Assembly: GCF_900115345.1 (NCBI RefSeq)
Contig: NZ_FOWC01000009.1
Coordinates: 310,001 to 374,000 of the forward strand
Origin: Amycolatopsis rubida
GTDB lineage: Bacteria > Actinomycetota > Actinomycetes > Mycobacteriales > Pseudonocardiaceae
Direction of reading: 5' to 3'
Length of the DNA stretch: 64,000 nucleotides
Below are positions 1 to 8,257 of the stretch, one piece after another (the first letter of the stretch is position 1; the number at the start of each line of letters is the position of its first letter). The notes under the pieces were generated by a model, which did not search any database, was not told the origin of the DNA, and was given only the letters and a program-made list of their open reading frames with translations. Both the position numbers and the translations under genes were made by a program.

Positions 1-2
1 TC

Positions 3-1007
3 AATCCGGTGACTGTCCCCTTGGGACCGATCGGCGAACCGGGCTGGTGGCCCCGAATGCGGACCCGGTACACGGAACCGGCGGCATGGCGCGAACTCGG
101 GTACGCGGTTCTGTTGTGCACCGCGATTCCCGCGTTGTACTCAGTGGCCGGAATGGTCGCGTTGTTCGCGGTGGTTCTGGTGGCAAGTCCGCTGCTCGTC
201 AACGCGAATGACACGATTTCCTTTGGCTTCACTGAAGTTTCCACCCCGGGGGCGGCGGTGCCGTACGCGCTGGCCGGTGTGGTGCTGCTCGTGCTGTCGG
301 GCTATCTGCTGTCCGGTTTCGCTGGTCTGCACGCGATGCTGGCCCGTTCGCTGCTCACCGACGGGGCCGCTGAGAAGCTCCGCGGCGAGCTGGCCGAGGT
401 GTCGCAATCCCGCACCCGGTTGTTGTCGGCGTTCGACGCGGAACGCAAGCGCATCGAACGCGATCTGCACGACGGCGCGCAGCAGCGGCTGGTCGGGCTG
501 AGCCTGCAACTCGGGCTCGCGAAGGTCGATCTGCCACCGGATTCCGCGGCGGCGAAAGCGGTGTCGGACGCGCATGACCAGGCGAAGAAGCTGATGGTCG
601 AGCTACGCGAGCTGATCAACGGAATCCACCCGCGCGCGCTCGCTGAACTCGGTTTGCCCGCCGCGTTGGAGGAACTCGCCGACGGCTGCGCGGTGCCGGT
701 CACCGTGGACGTGGTGGTGCCGGTGCGATTGCCGGAATCGGTGGAATCCACTGCCTACTTCGTGGTGGCCGAGTCGCTGACCAACGTGGCCAAGCATTCC
801 GCGGCCAGTTGCGCCTCGGTGACCGCCGGAATTGCCGGCCGGGTGCTTACCATTGAGGTATGGGACAACGGAGCTGGCGGTGCTGAGCCGTCGCGCGGCA
901 CGGGGATCACCGGGTTGAGCGACCGGATTGCCGTGCTGGGCGGACGGATGTGGGTGCGCAGTCCGATCGGCGGGCCGACTGTCGTGCGAGTGGAGCTGCC
1001 GTGCTGA
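3..1007 (+). CDS. sensor histidine kinase, NarL/DesK-like (5' end cut by window)
   Basis: Membrane histidine kinase that autophosphorylates and passes phosphate to the response regulator encoded 11 bases downstream. Counting from the GTG at 9: two hydrophobic spans (about 28-63 and 82-104), a HisKA_3 box RDLHDGAQQR with phospho-acceptor His154, an N box ESLTNVAKHS (255-264), and G boxes around 284-307. No stop separates the window edge from this GTG. Relatives carry further N-terminal membrane segments before the WRELGY motif, so the true start is probably outside the window. The stimulus is unknown. Confidence 0.85.
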   Translation, partial: NPVTVPLGPIGEPGWWPRMRTRYTEPAAWRELGYAVLLCTAIPALYSVAGMVALFAVVLVASPLLVNANDTISFGFTEVSTPGAAVPYALAGVVLLVLSGYLLSGFAGLHAMLARSLLTDGAAEKLRGELAEVSQSRTRLLSAFDAERKRIERDLHDGAQQRLVGLSLQLGLAKVDLPPDSAAAKAVSDAHDQAKKLMVELRELINGIHPRALAELGLPAALEELADGCAVPVTVDVVVPVRLPESVESTAYFVVAESLTNVAKHSAASCASVTAGIAGRVLTIEVWDNGAGGAEPSRGTGITGLSDRIAVLGGRMWVRSPIGGPTVVRVELPC

Positions 1008-1018
1008 GGGGCGAGCCG

Positions 1019-1666
1019 ATGCGGGTCGTCCTCGCCGAAGACGAGGTGCTGCTGCGCGAGGGATTGTGCGGTTTGCTGGAGCGGTTCGGCTTCGAGGTCG
1101 TCGCCTCGGTCGGCGATGCCGAGGGCCTGCACGCCGCCGTGCGCGAGCACGATCCGGACCTGGTGCTCACCGACATCCGGATGCCGCCCGGCCATTCGGA
1201 CGAGGGGCTGCGTGCCGCGGTCGAGCTGCGCCGCACGCGCCCGGAGCTGGCCGTGGTGGTGCTGAGCCAATACGTCGAACACCACCACGCGGCCGAGTTG
1301 CTCGACTCCGCCGAGGGGCGCGGGGTCGGCTACCTGCTGAAGGACCGGGTGGTCGACGTCGAGGAATTCGTCGGGACGCTGCGCCAGGTCGTGGACGGCG
1401 GCACGGCGGTGGATCCGCAGGTGGTGCGCCAGCTGCTGCGCCGCCGGGCCGACCCGCTCGCCCGGCTGTCGGCGCGGGAACGGGAAGTCCTGTCGCTGAT
1501 CGCCGAGGGGCACTCCAACGCGTCGATCGCCCGGCGGCTGGTGGTGTCCGAAGCCGCGGTGGGCAAGCACGTCGGGAGCATCCTGTCGAAACTCGACCTC
1601 CCGCCGACGGACGACGGGAACCGTCGGGTGCTGGCGGTGCTGGCGTTTCTTCGCGGTAACGGCTGA
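1019..1666 (+). CDS. LuxR/NarL-family response regulator
   Basis: Partner of the upstream kinase: a 215-residue DNA-binding response regulator. The receiver domain (1-125) has the acidic pocket EDE at 7-9 and phospho-acceptor Asp52 in LTDIRMPP. The C-terminal HTH of LuxR type starts at LSAREREVLSLIAEG and includes SEAAVGKHVGSILSKL. ATG at 1019 is preferred because GAGGGG lies 7 bases before it; an in-frame GTG at 1001 overlapping the kinase stop is the alternative. Targets cannot be deduced. Confidence 0.9.
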   Translation: MRVVLAEDEVLLREGLCGLLERFGFEVVASVGDAEGLHAAVREHDPDLVLTDIRMPPGHSDEGLRAAVELRRTRPELAVVVLSQYVEHHHAAELLDSAEGRGVGYLLKDRVVDVEEFVGTLRQVVDGGTAVDPQVVRQLLRRRADPLARLSAREREVLSLIAEGHSNASIARRLVVSEAAVGKHVGSILSKLDLPPTDDGNRRVLAVLAFLRGNG

Positions 1667-1667
1667 G

Positions 1668-1698
1668 GCGGTGCGAGCGCGGTTCGCGCTCGCACCGC
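1668..1698. terminator. 13-bp perfect hairpin terminator
   Basis: A perfect 13-bp stem (1668-1680 with 1686-1698) around a 5-base loop starts 2 bases after the response-regulator stop. There is no long T tract, as is common for actinobacterial terminators. It also lies just beyond the 3' end of convergent leuA and may serve both strands. Confidence 0.75.
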
Positions 1699-1787
1699 TG
1701 GGTTTACTGATCCGGGCTAAAGCAGGCCGACCCTGAAGCGGCACGCAACCGTTGCAGCGAAGTCATTCGGCCGTGGCTGTGGCCGGA

Positions 1788-3494
1788 TTAGTAACGATCG
1801 GCACAGTGGGCCGCGTTCACCACCGCGGTCAAGCTGGCCGCGAGTACTGAACGATCGCGCCCGGCTGTCCATTGTGTACCGCTGTCAGTGCGATACTCCA
1901 GCAGAGTCAACGCTTCGCTGTCGTTGCCGGAGCCGATGCTCGTTTGGTGCAAGGCCACGATGTCCACCTTCCGCCCGTGCTCGCCGAGCGCCGCGGTGAG
2001 CGCTTCGACCGGTCCGGTTCCGGTGTGCGTGCTGGTGTGCTCGATCCCGTCGACGCGCAGGGTGATGCTGGTGTGTTCGTCGGCGGAGTTTTCGAAGCGA
2101 GACAACGCGATTGCCGGGTTCGGCTGGAGGTAGGCGGCTTCGAAGAGCTGCCACAGTTCGGTCGCGGTCACCTCGTGGCCGGAGCCGTCGGCGTGGTCTT
2201 GGACGCGGCGCGCGAAGTCGATCTGCAGCCGCCGTGGCAGCGTGATTCCGTACTCGTTTTCCAGCAGATAGGCGATTCCGCCTTTGCCGGACTGCGAGTT
2301 CACCCGGATCACGGCGGCGTAGTCGCGGCCGAGATCGGCGGGGTCGATCGGCAGGTACGGGACGCGCCAGTCCAGTTCGTGCGCGGGCACGCCGGTTTCC
2401 GCGGCGCGCGCGTGGTGTTCGGCGAAACCCTTCTTGATCGCGTCCTGATGGGTGCCGCTGAACGCGGTGTGCACGAGGTCGCCGACGTACGGATGCCGGG
2501 CGTGGACCTCGATCCGGTTGCAGTACTCGACAGTGCGGCGGATCTCGTCGATGTCCGAAAAGTCGATCATCGGGTCGACGCCCTGTGCGTGCAGGTTGAG
2601 CGCGAGCGTCGCCAAGTCGACGTTGCCCGTGCGCTCGCCGTTGCCGAAGATGCAGCCCTCGACGCGTTCGGCTCCGGCCAGCACGGCGAGTTCGGCGCAG
2701 GCGACACCGGTGCCGCGGTCGTTGTGCGGGTGCACGGAGAGGATCACCGAATCGCGGCGGGCGAGGTTGCGGTGCATGTACTCGATCTGGTCGGCGTACA
2801 CATTGGGCGTCGCGATCTCGACGGTCGCTGGCAGGTTCAGGATCACCGGACGGTCCGGGCTCGCCTGCCAGGTTTCGGTGACCGCGTCGCAGACTTCCAG
2901 GACGTAGTCCGGTTCGGTGAGGTTGAAGACCTCGGGGGAGAACTCGAAGCGGATGTCCGGCAGGTCGCCGGCCGCGCGCAGAACGTCGCGGGCGCCGTCG
3001 AGGATCAGTTCTTTCAGCGACGCCTGATCGTGGCCGAGGACCACCGTGCGCCAGGTCGGCGCGGTGGCGGTGTACAGGTGGATCACGACGTCGTTGCGGA
3101 TGCCGCGAACGGACTCGACGGTGCGCTCGATCAGGTCACGCCGCGCCGGGGTGAACACGACGATGGTGACGTCTTCCGGGGCCAGCTCGGTGTCCGCGAG
3201 CAGCCGGACGAAGTCGTAGTCGGTCTGCGAGGCGGACGGGTAGCCGACCTCGATTTCCTTGTAGCCCATGCTGATCATCAGCTCGAAGAACCGGCGTTTG
3301 CGCGCCGGGTCCATCGGTTCGGCCAGTGCCTGGTTGCCGTCGCGCAGGTCGACCGGCACCCAGAGCGGGGCTTGAGTGATCCGGTTGCCGGGCCAGGCGC
3401 GGCCGGTGTTGGGGACGTCGACGCGCTGGTAGACGTCGCGGTAGCGGTACGACGGCATGCGGGAGGCTCGCTGCCGGTTCCCAACGGTGTTCAT
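1788..3494 (-). CDS. leuA: 2-isopropylmalate synthase
   Basis: Condenses 2-ketoisovalerate and acetyl-CoA into 2-isopropylmalate, the first committed step of leucine synthesis. 568 residues. The HMGL-type TIM barrel carries LRDGNQ (50-55), metal-binding HPH (255-257) and GNGERTGN (284-291); the C-terminal third is the LeuA allosteric domain. I chose ATG 3494 because AAGGA lies 6 bases upstream; the longer frame from GTG 3545 starts inside a strong hairpin. A leucine-rich leader ORF lies upstream (see 3564-3608). Divergent from a LysR gene. Confidence 0.95.
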   Translation of the reverse strand: MNTVGNRQRASRMPSYRYRDVYQRVDVPNTGRAWPGNRITQAPLWVPVDLRDGNQALAEPMDPARKRRFFELMISMGYKEIEVGYPSASQTDYDFVRLLADTELAPEDVTIVVFTPARRDLIERTVESVRGIRNDVVIHLYTATAPTWRTVVLGHDQASLKELILDGARDVLRAAGDLPDIRFEFSPEVFNLTEPDYVLEVCDAVTETWQASPDRPVILNLPATVEIATPNVYADQIEYMHRNLARRDSVILSVHPHNDRGTGVACAELAVLAGAERVEGCIFGNGERTGNVDLATLALNLHAQGVDPMIDFSDIDEIRRTVEYCNRIEVHARHPYVGDLVHTAFSGTHQDAIKKGFAEHHARAAETGVPAHELDWRVPYLPIDPADLGRDYAAVIRVNSQSGKGGIAYLLENEYGITLPRRLQIDFARRVQDHADGSGHEVTATELWQLFEAAYLQPNPAIALSRFENSADEHTSITLRVDGIEHTSTHTGTGPVEALTAALGEHGRKVDIVALHQTSIGSGNDSEALTLLEYRTDSGTQWTAGRDRSVLAASLTAVVNAAHCADRY

Positions 3495-3541
3495 CTGCGG
3501 TCCTTCAGGTGGTCGGAAGCCGACCGGCGCGCGTGCTTGCC

Positions 3542-3579
3542 CCACGGCGGGGGGCCGGTCCGGTCAGGCCCCGCCGTGG
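3542..3579 (-). promoter_or_regulatory. attenuator-like hairpin before leuA
   Basis: An 11-bp perfect stem (3542-3552 with 3569-3579) around a 16-base loop lies 47 bases before the leuA start. In the leuA transcript its first arm overlaps leader codons just after the Leu run, so ribosome position on the leader could control folding. The arrangement is seen; the mechanism (transcriptional or translational) is inference. Confidence 0.6.
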
Positions 3580-3608
3580 CGGCGAAGGAGAAGGAAGCGT
3601 GTGAACAT
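3564..3608 (-). CDS. leuA leader peptide (14 aa)
   Basis: A short ORF upstream of leuA encodes MFTRFLLLRRHGGA and stops 69 bases before the leuA ATG. Codons 6-8 are CTT CTC CTT, three consecutive leucines, two of them the CTT codon that is uncommon in this GC-rich DNA. An in-frame GTG at 3626, just after GAGGAG, could lengthen it to 20 residues. Leu-rich leaders before leuA have been proposed in other actinobacteria from comparative work. Its stop lies in the loop of the attenuator-like hairpin. Too short to call by length; position and composition are the evidence. Confidence 0.65.
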   Translation of the reverse strand: MFTRFLLLRRHGGA

Positions 3609-3685
3609 CGAGGCGAAGCGTAGCACAACTCCTCAGACAAGTAGCGGGGTTAGGGCAGGCCGCCGCGGCGGGCGGCGCGAGCGCT

Positions 3686-3691
3686 TAGGAT
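3686..3691 (+). promoter_or_regulatory. -10 box TAGGAT of a leaderless LysR gene
   Basis: TAGGAT ends 6 bases before the GTG at 3698, which places the predicted transcription start on the start codon itself. No clear -35 box is visible. Confidence 0.5.
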
Positions 3692-3697
3692 TGGCCC

Positions 3698-4627
3698 GTG
3701 GAGCTGGAATTCGTGCGGACCTTCGTCGCCGTCGTGGACGGAGGGCAGTTCCAGGAAGCGGCCGCGGAGCTGGGGATCACGCAGCAAGCAGTGTCCAAAC
3801 GCGTCGGTGCGCTGGAACGCGAGCTAGGCGTGCGGTTGTTCACCCGCACCGCCCGCGGAGCCCGGTTGAGCAGCGACGGCGAGGCGTTCCTGCCGCACGC
3901 GCGGGTGCTGCTCGACGCGGAGAAAAGCGCGCTCGCCGCAGTGCGTCCGGAGAAGCGTCCGCTGCGGGTGGACGTGCTGAACCGGCGGACCAAGTCGGCG
4001 CATCTCGCACTGAGCTTCCACCGGGCGTTCCCGGAGGTGGAGCTGGAGGTCGTGACCACCGGTGCCGAGCTGAGCTTCGACGCAGCCGTCGCCGCGGTCG
4101 CGGCCGGTTCGGTCGACGCCGCGTTCCGCGGTGTGCCGAAGCGCGACCTGCCGGGCGGCGTGACGAGCGGGGTGGTGGACTACGACGCGCACGAGCTGCT
4201 GGTCGGCCCGCGCCATCCGTTCGCTGACCTGCCGTCGGTGCCGATCGCGAAGCTCGTCGGCCATCGGATCTGGATGCCGGGGCTGTCGGCGAGCACGGAA
4301 TGGGGCGCGTACTACGCGGAGCTGGCCGAGGCGTTCGACCTGACCATCGACGTGTCCGGCCCGGTCTTCGGCAACGAAACGATGCTGGACGAACTGGCGA
4401 CGTCGCCCGGCCTGTCGACCTTCGTGGGTGCTGGCTCGCGTTACTTCTGGCCGGACGAATACGACCTCCGCCGGGTGCTGGTGGTGGACCCGACGCCGGT
4501 GTACCCGATGTCGCTGCTGTGGCGGCGGGAGCCCGCGCATCCGGACGTGCGGAAACTGCGTGATCACTTGGTGACCGGACAGGAACCAGGAGACGGGGTT
4601 TGGCTGCCCGGCTGGGAGCAGGCGTAA
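3698..4627 (+). CDS. LysR-family transcriptional regulator
   Basis: 309 residues. The N-terminal winged HTH (about 4-62, with ELGITQQAVSKRVGALERELGVRLF) is typical LysR; the rest is a periplasmic-binding-protein-like effector domain that reads an unknown small molecule. It is divergent from leuA across a short shared region, so it may regulate leuA or itself. LysR genes often control their divergent neighbour, but nothing here proves it. Its stop codon directly abuts the stop of the convergent GNAT gene, with no base between. Confidence 0.9.
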   Translation: MELEFVRTFVAVVDGGQFQEAAAELGITQQAVSKRVGALERELGVRLFTRTARGARLSSDGEAFLPHARVLLDAEKSALAAVRPEKRPLRVDVLNRRTKSAHLALSFHRAFPEVELEVVTTGAELSFDAAVAAVAAGSVDAAFRGVPKRDLPGGVTSGVVDYDAHELLVGPRHPFADLPSVPIAKLVGHRIWMPGLSASTEWGAYYAELAEAFDLTIDVSGPVFGNETMLDELATSPGLSTFVGAGSRYFWPDEYDLRRVLVVDPTPVYPMSLLWRREPAHPDVRKLRDHLVTGQEPGDGVWLPGWEQA

Positions 4628-5332
4628 TCAGAGCGGATGTTCGTACCAGACGTTCGGCTCGACGTATACGCCCAGATCCTGTTCCGTTGACGCGAGCACC
4701 GGTGCGATTCCGCCGGGCACGACGGTGTGACCGTCGTTGAGCCGGATGCCGGTCCACTGCTCCCACTGCGCGAGCGTGCCGGTGACGGTCATCGCGAACG
4801 GCGCGATCTTCCGGAACTCCGCGCCCAGCCGCTCGTGACTGCGCAGCCAGGGATCGGCTCCCCGGCCGAGATAGTCCACAATGGACTCCATGGGTGGTTT
4901 GCCGGTCGGCCGCACCGGCACGACCAGCCGGGAAAGCCCAGCCCGGCGTGCCCGGTTCTGCAACTCCACGAGCGCCTGGGCGGCAATGCCTTGCCCGCGC
5001 GCGGATTCCGCGACGTATACCTCCAGCGCGACCAGCGTGGTGGGTTCCCGCCTGTCGAGGTGGTCTTCGGCAGCCCAGACGAGGGCGCCGTCCCAGCCGT
5101 GGTCAGGCAGTTCCGGTCGCTCCGGGGCGGGGAAGGCGACGGGAATCGCCGCCGCTCGCGCTACCGGAACGCCGTCGTCGAGGAGGACCAGGAAGAACTC
5201 GGGAGCAATCCGCCGAGAACTGGCCAGCCCGGCGGTGAGGCCTCGGCCGAGGAACTCTCCGCCGACGAATCCCAGCTGGAGCGCGAGAACGCGCAGCTCG
5301 GGCCGGGTGGCAAGGTCTTCGATGCGCAGCAC
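4628..5332 (-). CDS. GNAT-family N-acetyltransferase
   Basis: 234 residues from GTG 5332, which has GGAGG 5 bases upstream; the open frame further upstream reads as non-coding arginine-rich sequence. The acetyl-CoA motif A is visible as ESARGQGIAAQAL (109-121). The N-terminal half resembles a second, degenerate acetyltransferase fold. The substrate is unknown. It begins 13 bases after the DUF2786 gene on the same strand, so the two probably form one operon. Confidence 0.85.
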   Translation of the reverse strand: MLRIEDLATRPELRVLALQLGFVGGEFLGRGLTAGLASSRRIAPEFFLVLLDDGVPVARAAAIPVAFPAPERPELPDHGWDGALVWAAEDHLDRREPTTLVALEVYVAESARGQGIAAQALVELQNRARRAGLSRLVVPVRPTGKPPMESIVDYLGRGADPWLRSHERLGAEFRKIAPFAMTVTGTLAQWEQWTGIRLNDGHTVVPGGIAPVLASTEQDLGVYVEPNVWYEHPL

Positions 5333-5345
5333 GACGCCCTCCAGT

Positions 5346-6077
5346 TCAGCGCACCGGAAGCGCCGACCTCCGCCTTCCGAGCGCCGCCGGGTCGAGATTC
5401 GCCCGGGTTCCGGCCCGGTGCCCCTCCCGGTACCCCGATCCCGACAACCGGCGCGGGCCTGCCGAACGCAGGTCGCCGTACTCGCGGTCGAAGGCCTGCT
5501 GCACCAACGCCGTCCGGTCCCGCACCACCAGTTCCGCCGACTTTCCGCCTGCGACATCGGAGTACGTCCGCGCGGCATTCTCCTCCGCCGCGGTCAGCCG
5601 CTCGTGCACCGCACGCGCGAACCCGTGCAGCCAGGTCCGCCGGTACGCCGCCAGCGATTCGCGGAACACCCGTTCCTCCGGCCGCACCCGCGTGAGCTGC
5701 GTGCTCGCCTGCAGCAACAGGCTGGTGAACAGCAGCTCGACCCGCGCGAGATCGGTGCGGAAGCCGAACACAGTGACCTCTTCGACCCCTTGGCCGACCC
5801 GGTGCAGCAAGGTCCGGCAGCGCAACGGGTACGCGATGCTGGTGAGCAGGCTGGCTTTGTCGCGGCTGTAGGGATTGGAGATCGGCAGCTTCAGCACCGT
5901 GATGTCGTCGCCGCTCTGACCGGACGCGGCCAGCATCGCGTTGTCGATCCCGTGCCGCGCGATCAGTTGCGCCGCTTTGGTGTTGTACAACTCGGCTTCG
6001 GCGGGCGTGACGGCCGGATCCTCGGCCTTGGCCAGCAGCTTCCGCACGCGCTCCAGCAGCGTGTCGTGGTCGGGCAT
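5346..6077 (-). CDS. DUF2786 domain protein
   Basis: 243 residues with an N-terminal DUF2786 segment (about 6-45: LLERVRKLLAKAED then ELYNTKAAQLIARHGID), a helical domain of unknown function found in actinobacteria and some phages. The middle is helical; the C-terminal 40 residues are basic and probably disordered. A GAGAGGGG sequence precedes the ATG. First gene of a two-gene unit with the GNAT gene. No enzymatic motif is visible. Confidence 0.8.
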   Translation of the reverse strand: MPDHDTLLERVRKLLAKAEDPAVTPAEAELYNTKAAQLIARHGIDNAMLAASGQSGDDITVLKLPISNPYSRDKASLLTSIAYPLRCRTLLHRVGQGVEEVTVFGFRTDLARVELLFTSLLLQASTQLTRVRPEERVFRESLAAYRRTWLHGFARAVHERLTAAEENAARTYSDVAGGKSAELVVRDRTALVQQAFDREYGDLRSAGPRRLSGSGYREGHRAGTRANLDPAALGRRRSALPVR

Positions 6078-6200
6078 GACCCCCCTCTCCAGCAGGCGCG
6101 GCCCGTGCGGACCGGCATGGGGTGCACGGTAGGCGTGGGGTACGACAATATTCGATCAGATGTTCGGGCGTGACACTGGGCGCCCGGTTCGTCGCGGTCC

Positions 6201-6206
6201 TACGAT
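6201..6206 (+). promoter_or_regulatory. -10 box TACGAT of a leaderless gene
   Basis: TACGAT ends 6 bases before the GTG at 6213, and no Shine-Dalgarno sequence is present, so this mRNA is probably leaderless. Confidence 0.5.
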
Positions 6207-6212
6207 CGGGAC

Positions 6213-7640
6213 GTGTCTCCGCCCGTCACGCTGGACGTCGCGGTCGTCGGCTCGGGGCCGAACGGCCTGGCCGCGGCTGTGCTGCTGGCGCGGGCGGGGT
6301 TGTCGGTCGAGGTGTACGAGGCGGCGGACGGGCCAGGCGGCGGGGCGCGGTCGAAACGGTTGTTCGACTCTGACGTTATCCATGACATCTGCTCGGCAGT
6401 CCATCCGATGGCCGCGGCTTCGCCGTTCCTCCGGCAGTTCGATCTCGACCTCTGCCATCCCGAAATCCCGTACGCGCACCCGATCGACGAGAAGACCACA
6501 GCGATCGCGTACGCGGACCTCGACCGCACCTGTGCGCGGCTAGGAACCGAAGGTGCGCGCTGGCGTCGCTTCATGGCACCACTGATCGAGCACAGTGCTG
6601 AGATCACCGAAGTGCTCCTCGGCGACCTTCGCCGCCCCCCGCATCCGCGTACGGCGGCGTACATCGCGACGCGCGCTCTCATGGCGAATTCCTTCAAGAG
6701 CAAGGAAGCGGCAGCACTCATAGCTGGCGTCGAGGCGCACGCGCTCGGCAAGCTGCCCTCACTCATCGGCGGCGGTATCGCGGTCCTGCTGGCCCATCTC
6801 GCGCACACCACAGGCTGGCCAATTCCCCGCGGCGGTTCGCAACGCATCACCGATGCTCTCGTCGCCGACATCGAGGCCCACGGTGGCCGCGTACGCGCCA
6901 ACGCGCGCGTCACCGACGTACGCGAGTTAGCGCACGCGCGTGCTGTCCTCTTGGACTTAGCGCCTAAAGGCGTCCTCGACATCGCGGGGTCGTTGCTGCC
7001 CCAGCAGTACCGCAGAGCGCTGGAGAACGTCCGCTACGGACCGGCCGCGGCGAAGGTCGACTTCTTGGTCTCCGAAGCAATCCCGTGGCGCGAAAAGGAA
7101 CTCGCCCGAGCCGGTACTGTCCACATCGGAGGGACGAAAGCCGAGGTGCACGCGGCGGAAAACGCCGTCGCTGCCGGAAAGCGGGCGCGGGATCCGTTCG
7201 TCCTCCTCTCCCAGCCAATGATCGCCGACTCCTCGCGCGGCCGCCCAGGCAAACAGCCGATCTGGGCCTACGCCCACGTCCCGCACGGAGATCCGCTCGA
7301 CCCGACCGCCGCGATCATCCGCCGCGTCGAACGCTTCGCCCCCGGTTTCCGCGACACGATCCTCGCCTCGCGGGCGATCCCGGCGAGCGATTTCGAGGCC
7401 TACAACGCCAATTACGTCGGCGGGGACATCGCGGCCGCCGCGGTCACGCTGCGCCAGGTGCTGGGCCGTCCGGTCCTGCGCTGGGACCCGTACCGAACCC
7501 CGTTGCGCGGCGTCTACCTGTGCTCGGCCGCGACCCCGCCCGGGCCGGGGGTGCACGGAATGGCCGGCCAACACGCCGCGGAACGCGTGCTGCGCAACGA
7601 GTTCGGCTATCGCCCTGGCCGGACCAAGCCGGTTTCGTAG
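6213..7640 (+). CDS. FAD-dependent oxidoreductase, phytoene-desaturase-like
   Basis: 475 residues. The Rossmann dinucleotide-binding fold opens with VVGSGPNGLAAAVLLARAG (GxGxxG at 13-18) and ends with an acidic residue at E36. The C-terminal FAD motif is YLCSAATPPGPGVHGMAG. This is the NAD(P)/FAD-dependent amine-oxidase/CrtI-like superfamily, often conserved in actinobacteria without known substrate. There are no carotenoid genes nearby, so a carotenoid role is not supported. The 3' end overlaps the convergent response-regulator gene by 34 bases. Confidence 0.85.
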   Translation: MSPPVTLDVAVVGSGPNGLAAAVLLARAGLSVEVYEAADGPGGGARSKRLFDSDVIHDICSAVHPMAAASPFLRQFDLDLCHPEIPYAHPIDEKTTAIAYADLDRTCARLGTEGARWRRFMAPLIEHSAEITEVLLGDLRRPPHPRTAAYIATRALMANSFKSKEAAALIAGVEAHALGKLPSLIGGGIAVLLAHLAHTTGWPIPRGGSQRITDALVADIEAHGGRVRANARVTDVRELAHARAVLLDLAPKGVLDIAGSLLPQQYRRALENVRYGPAAAKVDFLVSEAIPWREKELARAGTVHIGGTKAEVHAAENAVAAGKRARDPFVLLSQPMIADSSRGRPGKQPIWAYAHVPHGDPLDPTAAIIRRVERFAPGFRDTILASRAIPASDFEAYNANYVGGDIAAAAVTLRQVLGRPVLRWDPYRTPLRGVYLCSAATPPGPGVHGMAGQHAAERVLRNEFGYRPGRTKPVS

Positions 7641-8257
7641 GCGACGACGACCGCTTGTGCCCGGCTGGAGATGCCGAGTTTGGGCATGAGCCGGTTGAGG
7701 TGCGTCTTCACCGTCGCCTCGCTGACCAGCAGCCGGGTCGCGATTTCCCCGTTCGGCATCCCCGTGCCCACCAACCGGAGCACCTCGCGTTCGCGCTCGG
7801 TCAGCCCGCTCAGCTCCGGTGCGGGCTCCGCGGGCGGCGCGCTCGTGTACGCCTCCACCAGCCGCCGCGTGACTGTCGGGCCGAACAGCAGGTCCCCGCG
7901 CGCCACTGCCTGGATGCCGGAGATCAGTGTTTCCGGCGGGCTGTCCTTGAGCAGGAACCCGGCCGCGCCGGCCCGCAGCGCGCGGTACACGTATTCGTCG
8001 AGGTCGAAGACGGTCAGGATCAGCACACGCGGGTTCTCCGGCCCGGCGAGGATGCGGGCGGTGGCCGACACGCCGTCGAGGCCGGGCAGCCGGATGTCCA
8101 TGAGGATCACCTCGGGCCGCAGCCGCGCCGCCTCGTGCACGGCCTCCAGCCCGTCGCGCGCCTCGCCGACGACTTCGACGCCCGGCGCGGCGTTGAGCAG
8201 CGCGACGAGGCCGGCGCGGACGAGATCCTGGTCGTCCACCACGAGCACACTGGTCAC
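7607..8257 (-). CDS. LuxR/NarL-family response regulator
   Basis: 216 residues. Receiver domain with DD at 8-9 and phospho-acceptor Asp54 in LMDIRLPG; LuxR HTH from LTEREREVLRLVGTG through SEATVKTHLNRLMPKL. GTG 8257 overlaps the kinase stop by 4 bases (GTGA), a sign of translational coupling. The open frame extends far upstream but that part is only a shadow of the kinase gene. Confidence 0.92.
   Translation of the reverse strand: MTSVLVVDDQDLVRAGLVALLNAAPGVEVVGEARDGLEAVHEAARLRPEVILMDIRLPGLDGVSATARILAGPENPRVLILTVFDLDEYVYRALRAGAAGFLLKDSPPETLISGIQAVARGDLLFGPTVTRRLVEAYTSAPPAEPAPELSGLTEREREVLRLVGTGMPNGEIATRLLVSEATVKTHLNRLMPKLGISSRAQAVVVAYETGLVRPGR

Noticed and set aside
1872..3623. A 583-codon plus-strand frame opposite leuA
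   Set aside because: Mirror of leuA; the leuA frame has all catalytic motifs.
6213..7640. Carotenoid phytoene desaturase
   Set aside because: Fold is CrtI-like, but there is no crtB, crtE or lycopene-processing gene nearby.
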